Under the pieces are notes generated by a model that was not told where the DNA came from, ran no database searches, and saw only the letters and a program-made list of their open reading frames with translations. A stretch of DNA of 64,000 nt, from positions 1-64,000 of the forward strand of contig CAYPAX010000011.1 of NCBI GenBank assembly GCA_964408735.1, given 5' to 3'. Of this stretch, positions 60,452-64,000 are shown in pieces. Each line of letters opens with the position of its first letter. The first letter of the stretch is position 1. A program made the position numbers and the translations under genes. The stretch is from UBA7887 sp964408735. GTDB taxonomy: Bacteria; Pseudomonadota; Alphaproteobacteria; UBA7887.

Positions 60452-61449
60452 GCAAAGGGCGTGCGGAAAACCTTGTAGCGGTCTTCCGAGCGCAGCAGCA
60501 GCTCGACGGCCGCGCCTTCGCGGACAATGGTCAGCGGCACCATGACGCCCGCCTCACCGAGGCTCCAAAGCCGCTCGTAGAGGTCGGCAAGGTCGGCGAC
60601 AGGATGCTTGGCGACCCGCAACACCACGTCGCCCGCTGCCACCCCGCCTCGCGCGGCCGGGCTGTTCTCGCCGACATGGGTCACCAGCAAGGCACCTTGG
60701 GTGTCCATGGTGAAGACGCCGAGCCAGGGCCGCGATGGCCGATCGACGCGCCCGTTGGCGATCAATTGATCGAGGATGGGCGAGAGCAGGTCCGTGGGCA
60801 CGAACATATTGCCCTGACTGGGCTGCTGCTCGGCAGCGTCCTCCACCAACAACGAGCCGATGCCGCCGACCTTGCCGTCATTGCCGATCAGCGCCGAGCC
60901 GCTCCAATTGGGATAGGCAGGCGTGGTGAAGATGGCGTTGTCGAGCTGGTACTCCCAATAGCCGGAGAAGGGCCGCCGCGATGCCACCGTGACCGCCATG
61001 GCGCGCTCGCGCCCGCCGCGCCCGGCAACAAGCGCCTGCTTGCCTTGCTTGAGCGCTGCCGTGGTGCCGAACGGTGCCGGCCCGATGCCGAGCGGCGCGC
61101 CGGCGCGGGCCAGCCCGAATCCGGTCTCGAAATCGTAACCGACGTAGTCCGCCTCGACCCAGCGGCCTTCCGAATCGGCGATCTCGATGGCGCCGCATTC
61201 GAGCATCAAATAGCCGATGGTCAGCGCCAGCCCGTTATCGTCGATGATGACCGCATTGCCCTCGCGCTCGGTGCCTAGCACCGCCGCAGTTTGCGCCTCG
61301 TCCGGAATCTCGGCGCGAAAGCCGGTGACCGCCAGCACCGCCGCCTCGGCCCGCTCGGGCAACTCGGGCACCCCCACACCCCCCGCCGGGCCCAGGGTTT
61401 GCATCAGTCCCTCGGGCTTGTGCCCGTTTATCTTCTTGTCTTCCGCCAT
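60448..61449 (-). CDS. S1C trypsin-like/PDZ protein, probably catalytically inactive
   Basis: A 333-residue protein with DegP-like layout: a protease fold at ~60-225 and one PDZ domain at ~240-330 (RPWLGVFTMDTQGALLVTHVGENS; GGVAAGDVVLRVAKHPVADL). Where DegP has the catalytic His (LTNNHVI), this protein reads LTIGYLM. The catalytic Asp position (SDIALL) reads TGFGLA. The Ser motif is NWSGSALI instead of GNSGGALL. With two of three triad residues missing, it is likely a pseudoprotease that binds peptides. No signal peptide is visible. ATG at 61449 was chosen because homology begins soon after; upstream in-frame codons look non-coding. Confidence 0.78.
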   Translation of the reverse strand: MAEDKKINGHKPEGLMQTLGPAGGVGVPELPERAEAAVLAVTGFRAEIPDEAQTAAVLGTEREGNAVIIDDNGLALTIGYLMLECGAIEIADSEGRWVEADYVGYDFETGFGLARAGAPLGIGPAPFGTTAALKQGKQALVAGRGGRERAMAVTVASRRPFSGYWEYQLDNAIFTTPAYPNWSGSALIGNDGKVGGIGSLLVEDAAEQQPSQGNMFVPTDLLSPILDQLIANGRVDRPSRPWLGVFTMDTQGALLVTHVGENSPAARGGVAAGDVVLRVAKHPVADLADLYERLWSLGEAGVMVPLTIVREGAAVELLLRSEDRYKVFRTPFA

Positions 61450-61525
61450 GCTCCGCCGCCGTGCCAGTGATCTCCGCGCCGGAGTATACCCGTTCGCGAA
61501 AAAGAAAGGGTCACGTCGTATTTGT

Positions 61526-63229
61526 TCAGGCCTCGCGGCCCGCAGGCGCCGCACTATCCCGCGACGCGATCCGTGCGGATGGCCCTGGCGATCCATCTGT
61601 CCCGTTCTTGGAGAGAATCAGGCCCTCATAGCCGCTTTCAGCGACCTCGTTGATGGTGGCCACGTACTTCGGCGTGCCGCCGTTGTAGACCATGTAGCGG
61701 ATCTTACCGGCCTCATGCCCCGCCACGTTGGAATTGTAGCCGGTGAACCAGGACTTGGCCTTCCGCATCAGCATCTTCGAATACATCTTGGTGACGTGGC
61801 CGGTCCAGCGATCTTCGGCCTCGCCTGTCGCGTCGGCGCGTGTGTGCCCGCCGGCCCAAACGTGCTCCAGGAAGTCGGTGCACCAACCGACCCCGATTTC
61901 GATGCCGCGGGGAAAGTTGGTCGAGGCCGAGCCGCTTTGCGGCCCGTTCGGCATCAGAAAATTGGGAAAGCCGTGGACGAACATGCCGAGGAATGTCTTC
62001 GGACCGTCGCGCCAGCGATCGTGCAAGGTCTGGCCACCCACGCCGCGAATATCGATATGGTCGTAGGCACCGGTTATCGCGTCGAAGCCCGTGGCATAGA
62101 CAATGATATCGAAAGCATAGTCCCGGTCACTCGTGCGGATGCCGCTTTCGGTGATACGCTCGATCGGGGTCTCGTTGATGTCGACCAACTGCACATTGTC
62201 CCGGTTGTAGGCTTCCAGATAATGCGTTTCCAGCGGCACGCGCTGAACGCCGAATCCATGGTCGCGGGGGATCAGCTTTTCCGCCACCGCGGGATCGTTG
62301 ACGCGCTGGCGAAAGCGGTCCGCGATATATGCCGAGAATTCCTCGTTCGCCGCTTCGTCGGTAAATATTTCGCGGAAATTGCTTAGCCAGATACCAAACC
62401 CGGGCTCATCGTAAAGCCGGTCCCATAACGCCATGCGCTCTTCCCGGGAGACCTCGAAGAAGCCGCGCCGGTCGGGCTCGTGCTCGAAGCCGCCCGGCGT
62501 ACGAGCGCAGGTGGCGAAGATGTCGTCGTAGCGTGAGCGGATATCGGCCATCTGCCCGTCCGTTATTCGGCTGTTGTTCAATGGCGCGCACCAATTGGCG
62601 CGGCGCTGAAAGACCGTCAGCTCGCCAACCTTGTCGGCAATCTCCCCGATTATCTGGATGGCCGTGGCGCCGGTACCGATGATTGCCACTTTCTTCCCGG
62701 CCATCGGCACGGGCTCGTGCGGCCAGTGGAAGGTGTGAAAGGCGCGGCCCTTGTAGTCCTGCCTGCCCTCGATGCGCGGCAGCGTCGGCATGGACAACAG
62801 GCCGAGGGTCATGATGACGAAGCGGCAGGTCAGCGCGCGCCCGTCGCTGACCGTGAGGCGCCAGCTGTCGCTCGCCTCGTCGAAATGCGCGGCCTCGACC
62901 CGGCAATTGAACTGCATGTGCCGACGCAGATCGAACTTGTCCGCGACGAAGTTCAGGTAACGCAAATTTTCGGGCTGGCCGGAATAGCGCTCCTTCCAGT
63001 GCCACTCGTCCAGTAGCTCCTTGGAGAACGAGTAGCCGTAGGTATAACTTTCCGAATCGAAGCGCGAGCCGGGATAGCGATTGTTGTACCAGGTGCCACC
63101 AAGGTCTGCCGCAGCCTCGAGCACGGCCGCGTTTACGCCGAGATCGACAAGCCGCTTGATTTGGTAGATCCCGGCAACGCCGGCACCGATTACGATGACT
63201 TCGTAGTCAAGCTCGTTCCGTTGCGCCAT
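61526..63229 (-). CDS. flavin-containing monooxygenase, Baeyer-Villiger type
   Basis: A 567-residue class B flavoprotein. The FAD motif GAGVAGIYQIKRL is near residue 15, with GGTWYNNRYPGSRFDSE next. The Baeyer-Villiger fingerprint YKGRAFHTFHWP fits [FY]-x-G-x3-H-x3-WP, and the NADPH motif GTGATAIQIIGEIA follows it. DIIVYATGFDAITGAYDHIDI is typical of the C-terminal half. These enzymes insert oxygen into ketones to give esters or lactones; the substrate is unknown. The next gene upstream, an MDR reductase, could act on related carbonyl compounds. Confidence 0.9.
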   Translation of the reverse strand: MAQRNELDYEVIVIGAGVAGIYQIKRLVDLGVNAAVLEAAADLGGTWYNNRYPGSRFDSESYTYGYSFSKELLDEWHWKERYSGQPENLRYLNFVADKFDLRRHMQFNCRVEAAHFDEASDSWRLTVSDGRALTCRFVIMTLGLLSMPTLPRIEGRQDYKGRAFHTFHWPHEPVPMAGKKVAIIGTGATAIQIIGEIADKVGELTVFQRRANWCAPLNNSRITDGQMADIRSRYDDIFATCARTPGGFEHEPDRRGFFEVSREERMALWDRLYDEPGFGIWLSNFREIFTDEAANEEFSAYIADRFRQRVNDPAVAEKLIPRDHGFGVQRVPLETHYLEAYNRDNVQLVDINETPIERITESGIRTSDRDYAFDIIVYATGFDAITGAYDHIDIRGVGGQTLHDRWRDGPKTFLGMFVHGFPNFLMPNGPQSGSASTNFPRGIEIGVGWCTDFLEHVWAGGHTRADATGEAEDRWTGHVTKMYSKMLMRKAKSWFTGYNSNVAGHEAGKIRYMVYNGGTPKYVATINEVAESGYEGLILSKNGTDGSPGPSARIASRDSAAPAGREA

Positions 63230-63301
63230 CAGCCGCCCTCGCCTGTTCTCCTGCGTTGGCCATGATGAAAGGCCATGCCCCGGCGAATTTCAAGGCCGGC
63301 G

Positions 63302-64000
63302 TCAGGCCGGGTCCGGCGCCACCCGCACCATGCGCTTGCCGCGATTCTCACCGGCAAGAAGGCCGACCAAGGCGGCAGGCGCGTTCTCCAGACCCTCCAC
63401 GATATCTTCAACCACGGCGATCTTGCCCTCATCCACCCAGGCACGCAGCGCCGCTTCGGCCTCAGCGTCCCGGTCGGCGAAGTCCATGACGATGAAACCT
63501 TCCATGCGCAGGCGCTTGACCACCAACATGCCCGGAAGGTTGCGCGGGCCGCTCGGGGCGTTGGCGTTGTACTGGCTGACCGCGCCGCAGCAGACTATGC
63601 GCCCGCGCATGTTCATGCCGAAAAGCACCGATTCCAGGATCGGCCCGCCGACATTGTCGAAATAGATGCCTATGCCGTCGGGGCAGGCGCTCCTCAGGGC
63701 TTTGGACCACTTGCCTGCGCGATAATCGACGCAGGAATCGAAGCCGAACTGGCTCGTGACGAAGTCGCACTTCTGCGGCCCGCCAGCGATACCGACCACC
63801 CGGCAACCGAGGGCCTTGGCGATCTGGCCGACAAAGCCGCCCACGGATCCCGCGGCCGCGGACACCACCACCGTCTCCCCCGCCTTCGGGCGGCCGATAT
63901 GGACGAGGCCGTGATAGGCGGTCTTGCCGGCGATGCCGAAAACCGACATGAGGTGGGACAGCGGGCGTTGGTCCGGCAGCTTTCGCGCCGCGGCGCCGTC
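63302..64000 (-). CDS. zinc-independent MDR NADP-dependent oxidoreductase, partial
   Basis: The C-terminal 232 residues of a protein whose start lies beyond 64000. GIAGKTAYHGLVHIGRPKAGE and VVVSAAAGSVGGFVGQIAK, with a dinucleotide fold, identify the MDR superfamily of the PTGR/CurA type. YFDNVGGPILESVL and CCGAVSQYNA follow. This group reduces alpha,beta-unsaturated or prostaglandin-like carbonyls using NADPH and lacks structural zinc. The frame continues open to the window edge (LPDQRPLSHLMSVFG reads across the first internal Met). It lies 72 bases upstream of the monooxygenase gene on the same strand. Confidence 0.88.
   Translation of the reverse strand, partial: DGAAARKLPDQRPLSHLMSVFGIAGKTAYHGLVHIGRPKAGETVVVSAAAGSVGGFVGQIAKALGCRVVGIAGGPQKCDFVTSQFGFDSCVDYRAGKWSKALRSACPDGIGIYFDNVGGPILESVLFGMNMRGRIVCCGAVSQYNANAPSGPRNLPGMLVVKRLRMEGFIVMDFADRDAEAEAALRAWVDEGKIAVVEDIVEGLENAPAALVGLLAGENRGKRMVRVAPDPA

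Overview
The window is GC-rich chromosomal DNA with tightly packed genes, many joined by 1-4 base ATGA-type overlaps. Its content points to an alphaproteobacterium, probably Rhodospirillales-like. The main reasons are the conserved reverse-strand run murA - DUF2948 - hisG(short) - hisD - UPF0262 - LMW phosphatase - infA - maf - rng - yacG, the hybrid CheA chemotaxis operon, and frequent GTG/TTG starts behind good Shine-Dalgarno sequences. I see no phage, insertion sequence, CRISPR array or replication origin, and no stretch longer than 300 bases without a gene.

Layout, left half. 1-1609 (reverse): RidA-like fragment, DUF1330 protein, epoxide-hydrolase-like enzyme. 1650-9966 (forward): a two-component system, a TonB-dependent outer-membrane receptor and a private ExbB-ExbD-ExbD-TonB energy unit, linked by three copies of a TGGTTCAT dyad. 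9980-13062 (reverse): unknown membrane protein, SRPBCC protein, TPR protein, RidA. 13126-17123: 2H phosphoesterase-like protein and a SAM-cyclase-ATPase-TPR giant. 17134-23720: VOC protein, UbiD-like decarboxylase, secreted Sel1-repeat protein, aspartate-dehydrogenase-like enzyme, CreD. 23691-27576: sugar-acid genes (DtnK/PdxA2-like pair, TtuC-like dehydrogenase) around a secreted Cys-rich protein. 27641-30180: TauD-like dioxygenase, Cys-less thiolase homologue, DUF35 protein. 30132-33369: membrane sulfotransferase, small membrane protein and divergent arylsulfotransferase-like propeller, in visibly more AT-rich DNA.

Layout, right half. 33425-34780: homoserine-dehydrogenase/SAF oxidoreductase. 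34788-40504 (reverse): cheA-W-Y-B-R. 40742-43314: moaA, NAD kinase, SDR. 43325-45877: a complete AmmeMemoRadiSam set (radical SAM, Memo, AMMECR1). 45885-53404 (reverse): tRNA-Phe and the housekeeping run. 53551-54935: tRNA-Thr overlapped antisense by a gene fusing 2Fe-2S ferredoxin, class III nucleotide cyclase and globin. 55120-64000: sensor kinase, split transketolase, glycerol kinase, YcgN-like protein, an S1C-PDZ protein that appears to lack its catalytic His and Asp, a Baeyer-Villiger-type monooxygenase, and the start-truncated end of an MDR reductase.

The most notable items are the ferredoxin-cyclase-globin fusion, the self-contained TonB uptake system with its own two-component regulator and two unequal ExbD subunits, the AmmeMemoRadiSam locus, and the paired sulfotransferase/arylsulfotransferase-like genes. 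All functional calls are from reading sequence motifs; no database search was run.
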